Assembly: GCA_965230605.1 (NCBI GenBank)
Contig: CBDDLD010000004.1
Location: forward strand, 744,001 to 808,000
Length of the DNA: 64,000 nucleotides
From: CBDDLD01 sp965230605
GTDB taxonomy: Bacteria > Bacteroidota > Bacteroidia > Flavobacteriales > Flavobacteriaceae
Direction of reading: 5' to 3'
Shown here: piece after piece, positions 18,449 through 27,259 of the stretch
Layout: every line of letters begins with the position of its first letter
Position numbering within the stretch: the first letter of the stretch is position 1
Made by a program: the position numbers and the translations under genes
The notes under the pieces: generated by a model
Database searches by the model: none
What the model saw: the letters and a program-made list of their open reading frames with translations, nothing else
Told to the model about the DNA's origin: nothing

Positions 18449-19423
18449 ATGAAAACCATAATAGTATTATTAATGTTACCCTTATTAGGGATGTCTCAGG
18501 GATACATTTCAGTGGGTAAATCCTATTACAATGTTGATAGTGAAAATTTAGCGTTAAAAGGGTATGATGTCGTTAGTTATTTTGACAACTCGCCAACTCA
18601 AGGTAAAAGGGAATATAGTTATGAATATGATGGGCTTATATATCAATTCTCAACCAAAAAGAACTTGAAACTTTTTAAAAATAACCCTAAAAAATATTTA
18701 CCTAAGTATGGTGGATATTGTGCTTTTGGCCTTGGTGCTCCGGCTGGTAAGTATGGATTTAATCCTCAAAAATTTGATATTGATCCAAACTCATTTAAAA
18801 TTATTAATGATAAACTTTATTTGTTTTTTAAAAACCCTTCATTTGATGCAAAAGAATTCTGGAAAAATGAATCTGAAGAGACAATGATTCAACAAGCGGA
18901 TAGTATTTGGAGTACTATAGAGAGCAAGTATATAGGCTTGAAAATCCCAAAAGGAATGAGCCCTAAAGCTCCACCTGAAACTCTTCAAATGGCTTTTTTA
19001 GTAGGTTCTTGGAATATTGATTATAAACAAAGGCGACGAGATGGTTCTTATAGTCTAACCAAAGGAAAATGGTATGGTGATTTCACACCTGATGGTATGT
19101 CAATTATAGACTATTGGGGGCAGGGAATGCCGGTGCAAGGCATTAATGTAAGAACTTACGATTCAAATAGCAATGCATGGAGTATGACCTGGGTACAGAA
19201 TAATACACTAGGTAACAAGGCATTAATTGAAGGACGAAAAGTTGATGACAATATGGTCTTTGAAACCAAGTATTGGGAGATAGATCCAACCGGGAATTAC
19301 CGTAATCGTATTACCTTTTACAACATTACTAAAGAAAGGTTTTCATATCATATTGATACCTCTACAGATGGCGGAAAAACTTGGATTGAAAAGACAACGA
19401 TTATTGAAGCAACTAGGGAATAA
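18449..19423 (+). CDS. Exported YHS-domain protein with C-terminal DUF1579-like domain
   Basis: The 324-residue protein has a short signal peptide (1-16). A YHS domain follows (about 28-105: 'ALKGYDVVSYFD', 'KNLKLFKNNPKKYLPKYGGYCAFGL'), a fold associated with metal binding in exported proteins. Residues about 175-324 form a second domain ('FLVGSWNIDYKQRRRDGSY', 'GKWYGDFTPDGMSIIDYWGQG') resembling DUF1579-type lipocalin-like proteins. It is divergent from the PD40 gene and 35 bp ahead of a VOC-fold gene. The role of the pairing is not known. Confidence 0.75.
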   Translation: MKTIIVLLMLPLLGMSQGYISVGKSYYNVDSENLALKGYDVVSYFDNSPTQGKREYSYEYDGLIYQFSTKKNLKLFKNNPKKYLPKYGGYCAFGLGAPAGKYGFNPQKFDIDPNSFKIINDKLYLFFKNPSFDAKEFWKNESEETMIQQADSIWSTIESKYIGLKIPKGMSPKAPPETLQMAFLVGSWNIDYKQRRRDGSYSLTKGKWYGDFTPDGMSIIDYWGQGMPVQGINVRTYDSNSNAWSMTWVQNNTLGNKALIEGRKVDDNMVFETKYWEIDPTGNYRNRITFYNITKERFSYHIDTSTDGGKTWIEKTTIIEATRE

Positions 19424-19458
19424 ATACATTTAAGTAGTTTCTACAAAAACATAGTTAT

Positions 19459-19830
19459 ATGACAGCACAAGAAAATTTTTCACACTCTGCTAGTATTTTA
19501 CCAATTGAAGATATGGATAGATCTTTAAACTTTTATTCTAAAAAGTTGAATTTTAATATTGCATTTACATGGGAAGACCCTCCAACATATGCCGTATTAA
19601 AACGTGGTAATGTAAGCATTCATCTGGTTAAGCGTTTAGATAAAAAATCACCTTCAAGTATACATACAACACTATACATTTTTGTTTATGATATTAATAC
19701 CATATACGAGAGATGTATCAGAGAGAATATTACTGTAAAGGGTGTGCCAGAAAACAGGGATTATAAAATAAAAGACTTTGATATTGTAGATCCGGATGGC
19801 TATATTATTACTTTCGGATGTGGCGTATAA
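19459..19830 (+). CDS. VOC-fold (glyoxalase/bleomycin-resistance-like) protein
   Basis: The 123 residues form two beta-alpha-beta-beta-beta units: 'SILPIEDMDRSLNFYSKKLNF' opens the first, and 'DFDIVDPDGYIITFG' closes the second with the conserved metal-site acidic region. Length and pattern are standard for single-chain VOC proteins, which include glyoxalases, dioxygenases and antibiotic-binding proteins. It has no signal peptide, so it is cytoplasmic. It starts 35 bp after the YHS gene and probably shares its transcript. Confidence 0.85.
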   Translation: MTAQENFSHSASILPIEDMDRSLNFYSKKLNFNIAFTWEDPPTYAVLKRGNVSIHLVKRLDKKSPSSIHTTLYIFVYDINTIYERCIRENITVKGVPENRDYKIKDFDIVDPDGYIITFGCGV

Positions 19831-19837
19831 TTGGGAA

Positions 19838-21307
19838 CTAATTATTTAAAATATCTTCGAAAACGTTTTTGATATAGACATCTTTTTTATTTCGAAAGCT
19901 CTTTATACTTAGTTCAGATGTAGGATGAATATCTGGATGAATAAATTTCTCTGGAATTTCTTGTCTAATTTTTTCCGAATAAGAGACTCTCATCAATGGA
20001 ACAGTCAGTTTTATTTTACTATTAGGTAATTCGTACGTTACCATGTTCCCAGCAGTAACATCGCGGTGAGAACCACCCACCTTTTCACCATATATTAGTC
20101 CTCTTTTTTGGCTTTTAAAAATGGCGGCAAAATAGGCACCAGCAGAAACTGTATTTCCACCAACTATCAAATATACTTTCCCCTTAAATCTTTTTTCATT
20201 AGGTTTTATCAATGTGTCTCTTGCAGTATTAATATAGCTGTTCTTTTTACTTCTATTGAAAGTACTTTTCACTTTACTTAAATACGCTTCAAATTCACTA
20301 GGATTAGAAACATCCGCTACAGATATGAGGTGTTCTATGTAAGGTAAATTAAATGTTTTTACACTAAAGTCGAGTTCTTCTTTAAAAGCTTTTCTAGCTA
20401 GATAAGTATATAATAGAGGAGGAATATAAGCATCACCACCTCTATTATGACGAATATCAATAATAAGATGATTTGCTTTTTTTTCTCGGATATCTGTAAA
20501 CACACTGTCAAAACGCCTTTTAAATTCATTGTAATGCCCTTTGTTAGTAGTAGCATGTGATGGGATTTCAAAAGAGTTTAATTGAAAATAGTATGTGTTA
20601 AACTTAGCTAGGTACTTGGTGTTAATAACATTTTTTTGACTAGCTGAGTTTAGAGGGAAAATACGTTTGGCATAAGTTTTATCTCTTTCGGCCAATGTAA
20701 CACCCGCAAGTGAAATTGCCTGATTAGTACCGTAAACGACTTCATATCTTTCCTTTGAATCAATTAGTATTGCAAAAAGAATATCAAATGCAGATTCTAT
20801 ATTTCTTAATTCGTAAGTGTCTTCAAGATTAGATTTAGTTAGCTTGGTCAATACCTCGTTAGAGGTATAGCCATTGATTGATAATATTTCCTTGCCGAAA
20901 GGAATTTTAGACTCATCGGAATTAACAAATAACCTAGAGTCTATAATTTTTAAAGGAATTGGGAATAGCACATTCCCGCTAAGCTGCTTCATTAAGACTT
21001 CTCCCGGTAAATTAAAATTACCATGTTCATCTGTTTTAAAATCGATTCCGCTGTTAGAAATTGCTTTTAAAAATTCGATACAGTTCATTTCTTTGCCATT
21101 GAATTCATTGAGTTTTTTTTCAATGTCAGATTCAATTACAGTTAAATCACTATCGGTAAGAGTAGGCGATAACTTGGCAATACTTTCTAAAGCTATTTTA
21201 AAATCTTCTTTTAGATGATTTTCTTCTAAAATATAATTCTGACTCTGTAACCCTTGAAATGCAATTAATAAAAATATGGTTGCTCTAATAAAACGTGTCT
21301 GATTCAT
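19838..21307 (-). CDS. S41-family (C-terminal processing-like) peptidase
   Basis: The 489 residues have a signal peptide (1-22). The S41 catalytic core lies in the second half: 'HLIIDIRHNRGGDAYIPPLLY', then 'VYLIVGGNTVSAGAYFAAI' with the likely nucleophile Ser388, and 'IYGEKVGGSHRD' with the likely base Lys409. No clear PDZ domain is seen, unlike CtpA; this resembles the tricorn/IRBP-like secreted S41 enzymes of Bacteroidota. It is convergent with the VOC gene (7 bp apart) and follows two minus-strand genes, so it may be the last gene of a three-gene unit. Confidence 0.85.
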   Translation of the reverse strand: MNQTRFIRATIFLLIAFQGLQSQNYILEENHLKEDFKIALESIAKLSPTLTDSDLTVIESDIEKKLNEFNGKEMNCIEFLKAISNSGIDFKTDEHGNFNLPGEVLMKQLSGNVLFPIPLKIIDSRLFVNSDESKIPFGKEILSINGYTSNEVLTKLTKSNLEDTYELRNIESAFDILFAILIDSKERYEVVYGTNQAISLAGVTLAERDKTYAKRIFPLNSASQKNVINTKYLAKFNTYYFQLNSFEIPSHATTNKGHYNEFKRRFDSVFTDIREKKANHLIIDIRHNRGGDAYIPPLLYTYLARKAFKEELDFSVKTFNLPYIEHLISVADVSNPSEFEAYLSKVKSTFNRSKKNSYINTARDTLIKPNEKRFKGKVYLIVGGNTVSAGAYFAAIFKSQKRGLIYGEKVGGSHRDVTAGNMVTYELPNSKIKLTVPLMRVSYSEKIRQEIPEKFIHPDIHPTSELSIKSFRNKKDVYIKNVFEDILNN

Positions 21308-21350
21308 TAAAATATAAGTTATAATGTAGAAGTATGTAATACTCTTTAAG

Positions 21351-22052
21351 CTAAACCTTAAAGAGGTCGTCTCCTAATTCTATTCCAAACTTTATTTCAG
21401 AGAATATAATTTTCACCTCTCCTTTTGGTAACTTTACCATGGTTTCAAATGGGATTAGAATTCCGTCTATCTTTTTATAATTTGAGTAATATTTTACGAT
21501 ACCAGTTTTGATGTCTTTTGACTTCATTATGGTGTAATCTGATGTATCAATCCACACGTGTTCTTCACCATAATTTGGAATATTAAATTTAATGACATAG
21601 TATTTTTCTCCCTCAATAGTTTCTGTATCCCCTAGTTCATATGTAGCCTTGAGTTTTAAGTACGTTGCTATTTTCGAGTCTATATCAGAACTTATCTTGG
21701 TAGATGTAATTTGCTCTCCAATTAACTCTTGAGGTTCAGTGTGACCAGCAAATTGATTAAGTTCCCAGCCTTTATCTTTATTAAACACTACAGTATGCGT
21801 GTTTTCATTATAAGTAAAGACTTGCTTTATTTTGAATCCTCTTTTTTGATTTATTAAGAGTCCCACTTCCACACCGCTCTGGTAAAAAACACCTTTGATT
21901 GATCGTGTTTTTATTTTAGATAATTTTTCTTGATTTACTGCTTTGAGATGGTTTTTAATAACCGATTCAATATTTTGTGCTTGTATTAAAGTACTAAATG
22001 CAGCTAATACAATAACTACCATTATCCCAATACGTTTAATTATTATTTTCAT
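21351..22052 (-). CDS. Exported LolA-like outer-membrane lipoprotein-sorting-type protein
   Basis: The 233-residue protein has a signal peptide (about 1-25). The body has the half-barrel pattern typical of LolA/LolB-like proteins of Bacteroidota: repeated strands such as 'GLLINQKRGFKIKQVFTYN', 'KYYVIKFNIPNYGEEHVWID' and 'IVKYYSNYKKIDGILIPFE'. It lies 5 bp after the PDZ-hydrolase gene and 43 bp before the S41 protease gene, so the three are probably cotranscribed. True LolA function is doubtful because the genome should have a separate housekeeping LolA; a lipid or hydrophobic-ligand binder is an alternative. Confidence 0.65.
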   Translation of the reverse strand: MKIIIKRIGIMVVIVLAAFSTLIQAQNIESVIKNHLKAVNQEKLSKIKTRSIKGVFYQSGVEVGLLINQKRGFKIKQVFTYNENTHTVVFNKDKGWELNQFAGHTEPQELIGEQITSTKISSDIDSKIATYLKLKATYELGDTETIEGEKYYVIKFNIPNYGEEHVWIDTSDYTIMKSKDIKTGIVKYYSNYKKIDGILIPFETMVKLPKGEVKIIFSEIKFGIELGDDLFKV

Positions 22053-22057
22053 TTCTA

Positions 22058-23431
22058 CTATTTAGGTTTTATAATTTGATTCATCCAGTTTACAATTTCA
22101 TCTACAGCATTGTAATTAAAATGTGTAGGTAAGAGAGCTGCAATATTACCCCCTCGATTTATTCGATAACTCTCTTCAAGAGTTTCTATTCTCAAAAAAT
22201 TATGATCTGTATCTTTCAATTCTAAAAATGTTGCATTGCCAGGGTGGTATTTGTTAACGATCTCTACTAATTCACGGTGAGAAAAATCATTAATGACCTG
22301 TATATCTGTTTCTCCCCATGCTGATAATATTTTAGCATCGGTTTTTATCCATGCTTCAATAGTATTTTTGGCATTAAGTGATTGACTAAACCTAATATTT
22401 CGTCCTAAAAACAAATCATTGGTTATAATTCCAAAATCACGTTGTAAAATTCTTTCATACTCAGGGTTAATTGATATCATATCGGTTGGTGTTTTTCCAT
22501 TAACTAAAAGTTCATACAAGAGTGTTTCATAGAGCTTTAGGTCTTTCTCACTTTGTAAGTAATCAACACCCAGTCTAGGTGTTTGATTACGAAGCATTTC
22601 CATTAAATATTCTCGCCAATGTTTTAAGGTTATTCCCATAGCGATAATACCTTTAACATTATAGTCTTTGGCTATAAAAGGAGCTTCCATGCCTCCCAGG
22701 GAGTGCCCAAAAACAAATACATTGTCCTTGTCAACCTGAGGGTGAGCGTATAATGTTTCTAAGGCTTTTCTGTATGAAGCTACTTCAGTATCAAAATCTA
22801 TTTCAGTACATAGCTGTTTATTAGTAGAGTCACCAAGCCCTAATTTTTCAGCTCGCATTACTATAAACCCTTTTTCTGCTAAGGTATATACCAGCTTTCT
22901 GTAAGGATGATGAACGGACATGTTATCTTGTGAAAAACATGTGAAACCAGGTACAAATAATATGGCTGGCTTCTTCCCACTTTCCTTGTTTTGGCTTATT
23001 ATCGTTCTAATCAACCCATCGTCAAAAGGGTAAGATCCATATTCGAATTCTAAATTATCAGCTTGTTCCTTAGGATTTCCATTAAGCTTAATTGAGAATT
23101 GCATTTCTTTGCCTTGCCTTAAGATTTTATAAATTGCATCATCGCCTTCTACTAACTTGACTTTAGGATTTGTAAAAACACTAAAGTCGTTTAGCAATAC
23201 ATCATTGATACTTATAATAATGTCATTATTTAGTATTCCTGCGCTAGCAGCATTTCCGTTAGGCACAACATATTGAACAAGCATACCTTGAATAGATTTG
23301 ACATTAAATTGCTTGGCTAAAGAGCTATCCATAACACGCAAAGCGACCCCGTGAGATGCGCTTCGCTTTAGCTCTTGTGCATTAATCATAGCACAGCTGA
23401 TGACTAATAGAAAAATTATTTTTTTCAGCAT
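22058..23431 (-). CDS. Exported PDZ-domain alpha/beta hydrolase
   Basis: The 457 residues have a signal peptide (1-18), a PDZ domain (about 25-110: 'GMLVQYVVPNGNAASAGILNNDIIISIND') and an alpha/beta hydrolase domain with 'FVPGFTCFSQ', the nucleophile elbow 'FGHSLGG', and a terminal His in 'DTDHNFLR'. PDZ fused to a hydrolase is unusual outside proteases and may tether the enzyme to exported partners, such as the S41 protease encoded two genes downstream (inference). It reads divergently from the gene at 23573 with the shared boxes between them. Confidence 0.82.
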   Translation of the reverse strand: MLKKIIFLLVISCAMINAQELKRSASHGVALRVMDSSLAKQFNVKSIQGMLVQYVVPNGNAASAGILNNDIIISINDVLLNDFSVFTNPKVKLVEGDDAIYKILRQGKEMQFSIKLNGNPKEQADNLEFEYGSYPFDDGLIRTIISQNKESGKKPAILFVPGFTCFSQDNMSVHHPYRKLVYTLAEKGFIVMRAEKLGLGDSTNKQLCTEIDFDTEVASYRKALETLYAHPQVDKDNVFVFGHSLGGMEAPFIAKDYNVKGIIAMGITLKHWREYLMEMLRNQTPRLGVDYLQSEKDLKLYETLLYELLVNGKTPTDMISINPEYERILQRDFGIITNDLFLGRNIRFSQSLNAKNTIEAWIKTDAKILSAWGETDIQVINDFSHRELVEIVNKYHPGNATFLELKDTDHNFLRIETLEESYRINRGGNIAALLPTHFNYNAVDEIVNWMNQIIKPK

Positions 23432-23481
23432 TTGATTAAATTAAATCCCAAAAATACTTTAGAGAGAAGTCTACAAGGGGC

Positions 23482-23523
23482 AAAAAATTGCTAATAGTAA
23501 TTCAAAAAAGCAATATAATCACC
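23482..23523. promoter_or_regulatory. Paired boxes AAAAAATTGCTAA and AGCAATATAATCACC
   Basis: Box 1 at 23482-23494 is identical to the box at 18343; box 2 at 23509-23523 differs from that at 18390 in one base. The box-to-box distance is 27 bp here and 47 bp there, a difference of about two helical turns. Both sit between divergently read genes. Confidence 0.55.
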
Positions 23524-23572
23524 AATGGTCTGATAAGATTGCCTTAGATTAGAACTTGAAATTAAAATCTGT

Positions 23573-24031
23573 ATGAAAGCAATAGTATCAGTCATTTTCA
23601 TAAGTGCAGTATTAAATTTGAAGGCCCAGAGTGAGAAAGATGTAAATCAATTAAAAGAATTAACAAATTCTATATCTTTAAGTATTAATGATAAAAAGCC
23701 GCAGTTAATTTTAGATGCTTTTATACATCCCTCAGCTTTGATTTATTCTACGTTTAATGGAGTTTCTCCTGCACTTTACAGCAAAGAGTTTAATACAGCT
23801 CAGGGACTTTCGGATTTTGTTAAGAATTCTGAAAATAGATTGAACCAAGTTTTTTCTAATATTAAAGTGAATTTTATCTCTGAGGGTAGAGCTACAGTTG
23901 CTACGGATTATTTCGTTAAGATAAATAACAAGAAGTCCCACAAGGGTCATGAATTTTATTCAGCAATAAAGACAACTAAGGGTTGGAAATTTGTTTCTCT
24001 AATTTTTACAACAGAACCTTGGAAAGAGTAA
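23573..24031 (+). CDS. Exported NTF2-like protein
   Basis: The 152 residues have a signal peptide ending near 'LKAQ'. The remainder has the NTF2/SnoaL alpha-plus-beta pattern: an N-terminal helix pair ('QLKELTNSISLSINDKKPQLILDAF'), then 'PSALIYSTFNG', and C-terminal strands 'NFISEGRATVATDYFVKI', 'GHEFYSAIKTTKGWKFVSLIF'. The match is moderate. It precedes the serine hydrolase gene by 18 bp, so they form one unit. NTF2-like folds are often ligand binders or small enzymes. Confidence 0.65.
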   Translation: MKAIVSVIFISAVLNLKAQSEKDVNQLKELTNSISLSINDKKPQLILDAFIHPSALIYSTFNGVSPALYSKEFNTAQGLSDFVKNSENRLNQVFSNIKVNFISEGRATVATDYFVKINNKKSHKGHEFYSAIKTTKGWKFVSLIFTTEPWKE

Positions 24032-24049
24032 GGTAAAAACAAAATAATT

Positions 24050-25198
24050 ATGAACTACTTTTTAAATACGATTAAAACATGTTTTAAGAAAGCACCAGTA
24101 TTAATAGGCTTGTGTATTCTTGGATATTCAAGTATTGTCGCCTGTCAACAGACAACTGTTAAATCATCTATTGTTGATTTTGAAGAAAAGCTAAATGGCA
24201 TAATGGATAAGCATAATGTACCAGGTGTTAGCATTGCAGTAGTTGAAAATGGAAACTTAAAATGGGCAAAAGGTTTTGGTGTAATTCAAAAAACGTCTCC
24301 TGAAAAAATAAATACAGAGACGATGTTTTCTGTGGGGTCGGTAAGCAAGGTAGGAACAGCTGTAGCGACATTACGATTGGTAAAAAAAGATAGTTTGAGT
24401 TTGGATGATGATGTCAATACATATTTAAAATCATGGAAAGTTCCTGAGAATCAATACACAAAAAATGATAAGGTAACTCTAAAAAGAATCATGTCTCACA
24501 CAGCTGGGTTTAATGTTCATGGCTTTGCAGATTTTTTACCCCAAGAAAAGCTTCCCACAACAATTCAAATTCTAAAAGGCATTCATCCTGCTAAGAATAA
24601 TCCTGTCCAAGTCAATATCCCTATTGGAAGCAGGTTTAGATATTCTGGAGGTGGAACTACTGTTGAACAATTGGTTCTTGAAGATGTTACTGGTAAGGAT
24701 TTTGATAAGGTTGCAAAAGAATTGATCTTCGACCCATTGAGAATGCAAAGAAGCACTTATAAGAACCCCATACCCAAGGAGTTTGATAATATTGCTAAAG
24801 CGCATGACCGACAAGGGAACCCTACGGCTCTACCACGTGGTTATGAATCTATGCCAGAAAATGGAGCTTCTGGGTTGTGGACTACTCCGACAGATTTAGC
24901 CAAATTAGTCATAGCAATTTTAGATTCTTATCATAATAACAATACATATCTAGGGCAGGCAATTGCTAAACAAATGATGATACCTATTACACCTGGAGAT
25001 TATGGCCTTGGGCCTAGAATAACGGAGGAAAATGGAGAGGTTTATTTTCTTCATGGTGGATCTAATAACTCATATAAAGCCTATTTTATTAGTAATCTAA
25101 ACAAGAAAAATGCTTTAATCATTTTTACAAATGGAGCTAGAGGTAGGGACTTAATTCGAGATGCCTTACCAATATTAAAGAGCTTAGAAAACTGGTAG
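24050..25198 (+). CDS. Serine hydrolase, beta-lactamase class C fold
   Basis: The 382-residue exported protein (possible lipobox 'SIVAC') has the active-site 'SVSK' at about 97-100 within 'FSVGSVSKVGTAVA'. A 'YSGGG' motif around residue 203 replaces the usual Y-x-N, and 'HGGSNNSY' near 340 takes the place of KTG. These are the esterase-like variants of the class C family. It is a distant paralogue of the protein at 5708-6793. It probably acts in the periplasm or on the outer membrane. Confidence 0.86.
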   Translation: MNYFLNTIKTCFKKAPVLIGLCILGYSSIVACQQTTVKSSIVDFEEKLNGIMDKHNVPGVSIAVVENGNLKWAKGFGVIQKTSPEKINTETMFSVGSVSKVGTAVATLRLVKKDSLSLDDDVNTYLKSWKVPENQYTKNDKVTLKRIMSHTAGFNVHGFADFLPQEKLPTTIQILKGIHPAKNNPVQVNIPIGSRFRYSGGGTTVEQLVLEDVTGKDFDKVAKELIFDPLRMQRSTYKNPIPKEFDNIAKAHDRQGNPTALPRGYESMPENGASGLWTTPTDLAKLVIAILDSYHNNNTYLGQAIAKQMMIPITPGDYGLGPRITEENGEVYFLHGGSNNSYKAYFISNLNKKNALIIFTNGARGRDLIRDALPILKSLENW

Positions 25199-25230
25199 TC
25201 TTTTATTTTGCAGAGAGATCATTCCTAGAA

Positions 25231-25246
25231 TAGCAATTTTTTGACC
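25231..25246 (-). promoter_or_regulatory. Inverted copy of the AAAAAATTGCTA box
   Basis: The reverse complement of bases 25231-25242 matches 12 bases of the box at 18343 and 23482. It lies 35-50 bp upstream of the gene at 25281. No second box was found beside it. Confidence 0.35.
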
Positions 25247-25280
25247 TAAAAGGTGCTTTTGTTTTAGTTCTTTTGATCTT

Positions 25281-26072
25281 ATGGATATAAGATATATTGT
25301 AATGTGTTTTATGCTACCTTTTTGCACGGTAGTTAACGCGCAAAATAACGAAGCTTCTAAGCTTACTGAAAAACAAGATTTTAATAATGCCACGTGGTCA
25401 AGTCTACAAGAAGAAGGCTGGAAAGATGTTACAGGTATTTCTATACCGAGGACAGCTCCTTTACCATCAATACAGATAATAGATGCGGGTGATAAGTCAA
25501 AAACATCAAATAAAGCACTTCAATTAAAACATACCGTTTCAACAAGTTGTGGATTATACAAACCTGTAAAAGCATCAAATGTTTATCATTTAACATCAGA
25601 TGTAAGAATTGATAATTGGAGCAACTCTAGCCGCCCATTTTTTACAGATTGGGCCATAGCATTAGGTTTTTTTAATGTAGTAGAAGGTTGGGATTTTAAT
25701 GGGGCGCCTCAGATTACATTTGTAGCGCAACCTGTTTCTAATAATCTGGTCCTTTACGCTTTGAGGGCAGATGCAAAGCCTAATGAGTTCTTCAATATTG
25801 AGTTTCCGGAGCGATTAGAAAAAGATATTTGGTACACTTTCTCTATCATTTTAGATAATACAACAGGTAAAGTCGAAACTAAAGTCATTCAAAAGAAAGT
25901 GAACAAAGTCATTCATAAAGCAACTACTCAAATTCCAAATTGGAACCCAGAAAAATCAGGAGGGTTTCTAAACTATGGTTTTTGGGACGGGGAGTATAAT
26001 ACAGATGCAACTTCAGGTAACCAAGTTAGTATAGATAATGTTGTATTCTCAAATAGTAAAAAATCAAAGTAA
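25281..26072 (+). CDS. Exported protein of unknown function, lectin-like beta sandwich suspected
   Basis: The 263 residues have a signal peptide (about 1-20). The body is beta-rich with strands typical of concanavalin-like jelly-roll folds: 'LYKPVKASNVYHLTSDVRIDN', 'WAIALGFFNVVEGWDF', 'DIWYTFSIILDNTTGKVETKVI' and a closing 'SIDNVVFSN'. That layout is like PEP-CTERM/LamG-type domains, but no specific family or catalytic residue is clear. It is followed after 22 bp by the DUF2911 gene. Confidence 0.6.
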   Translation: MDIRYIVMCFMLPFCTVVNAQNNEASKLTEKQDFNNATWSSLQEEGWKDVTGISIPRTAPLPSIQIIDAGDKSKTSNKALQLKHTVSTSCGLYKPVKASNVYHLTSDVRIDNWSNSSRPFFTDWAIALGFFNVVEGWDFNGAPQITFVAQPVSNNLVLYALRADAKPNEFFNIEFPERLEKDIWYTFSIILDNTTGKVETKVIQKKVNKVIHKATTQIPNWNPEKSGGFLNYGFWDGEYNTDATSGNQVSIDNVVFSNSKKSK

Positions 26073-26094
26073 CAATCAAATTTTACCCTTAATT

Positions 26095-27195
26095 ATGAAA
26101 CAATTCTTCACAGTAATAGCAATAGTAATTTGTTTTAGTTTTAGCTATGGACAATTTCATACACTGAAAATCCCAAGGCCTAGTAACCTAGTATCTGAAT
26201 CTCAGCGCTTAGGCGTTACTGACATCACTATAAAATATAGTAGTCCCTCAGTGAATAATAGAGATGTATGGAACGAAGTAGTACCATTGGACGGAAATCC
26301 GGTGCCATGGAGAGCTGGGGCTAATTTAAATACTACAATAGAGTTTTCTACAGATGTTTTAATAAATAATCAACCTCTAAAAGCAGGGAAATATGGATTT
26401 CATATCATTTATAAAAAAGATGGAGCATGTACCTTATTATTTGCTCACGCAAATAATCTTTGGGGGAGTTATTATTTAGATACTGATAAAGATATTACGC
26501 TTAAGGTAGAGGTGTCACCTCAGACCTGTCAATTCAGTGAAAAACTAGACTATGAATTTTTGAACTGGCAAGAGGATGCAGTTGATATTGCATTAGAATG
26601 GGCAGATAAACAAATTCCATTCAGGGTTTCGGTCGATTTAAATAAAACAGTTATAAATAGCTTTAGGAGTGAATTGAGAGGGGAAAATACTAACCGTTGG
26701 CAAGCATGGAATGATGCTGCATCTTGGTGTATTAATCGAGACATCAATCTTGAGGAAGCCTTAAAATGGGTTAATAGATCAATAGATGGAGGGTATAATG
26801 GTTTTGCAGCTAATAAAAACTTAACCAACATGACCACAAAGCTTAATGCACTAATTAAACTTAATCACAAGGAAGAACTTAGTACAGTAATAGAAGAAGT
26901 TTTAGCTTTAGATTACACCGATTGGGAGGCTTTTAATTTTAGTAGAAATTTGATGGATTCTGAAAACTTTTTACTAGCAAAAAATTTGCTTAAAAAGGCA
27001 CACCTTAAGCACCCTGACCGATGGTTCTTGTTGATCAACGATGCAATTTCTAGTTATTATTTAGGCGATAAGAAAGAAGCGATAAAACTTATGAAAAAAA
27101 CAAAAAGCCTTATACCTCAAGAGCGCCTAGCAAGAGTAGATGAAGTCATAGCTGAGATGAAGGCTGGGACATATAAAATACCACAGCAATCTTAA
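26095..27195 (+). CDS. DUF2911 protein with C-terminal TPR-like helices
   Basis: The start at 26095 is chosen because the signal peptide 'MKQFFTVIAIVICFSFSYGQ' begins there; an upstream in-frame start at 26038 would overlap the previous gene and bury this signal. The 366 residues have a DUF2911 domain (about 25-185: 'ITIKYSSPSVNNRDVW', 'PWRAGANLNTTIEFS', 'LKAGKYGFHII'), common in exported Bacteroidota proteins, and then helix pairs with TPR character (about 200-360). Function unknown. Confidence 0.82.
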   Translation: MKQFFTVIAIVICFSFSYGQFHTLKIPRPSNLVSESQRLGVTDITIKYSSPSVNNRDVWNEVVPLDGNPVPWRAGANLNTTIEFSTDVLINNQPLKAGKYGFHIIYKKDGACTLLFAHANNLWGSYYLDTDKDITLKVEVSPQTCQFSEKLDYEFLNWQEDAVDIALEWADKQIPFRVSVDLNKTVINSFRSELRGENTNRWQAWNDAASWCINRDINLEEALKWVNRSIDGGYNGFAANKNLTNMTTKLNALIKLNHKEELSTVIEEVLALDYTDWEAFNFSRNLMDSENFLLAKNLLKKAHLKHPDRWFLLINDAISSYYLGDKKEAIKLMKKTKSLIPQERLARVDEVIAEMKAGTYKIPQQS

Positions 27196-27259
27196 AAGTG
27201 TCAAAAAATATGTAATGAATCATGTTAAGTAACATACGTTAATATAAAATTCTAACAAA

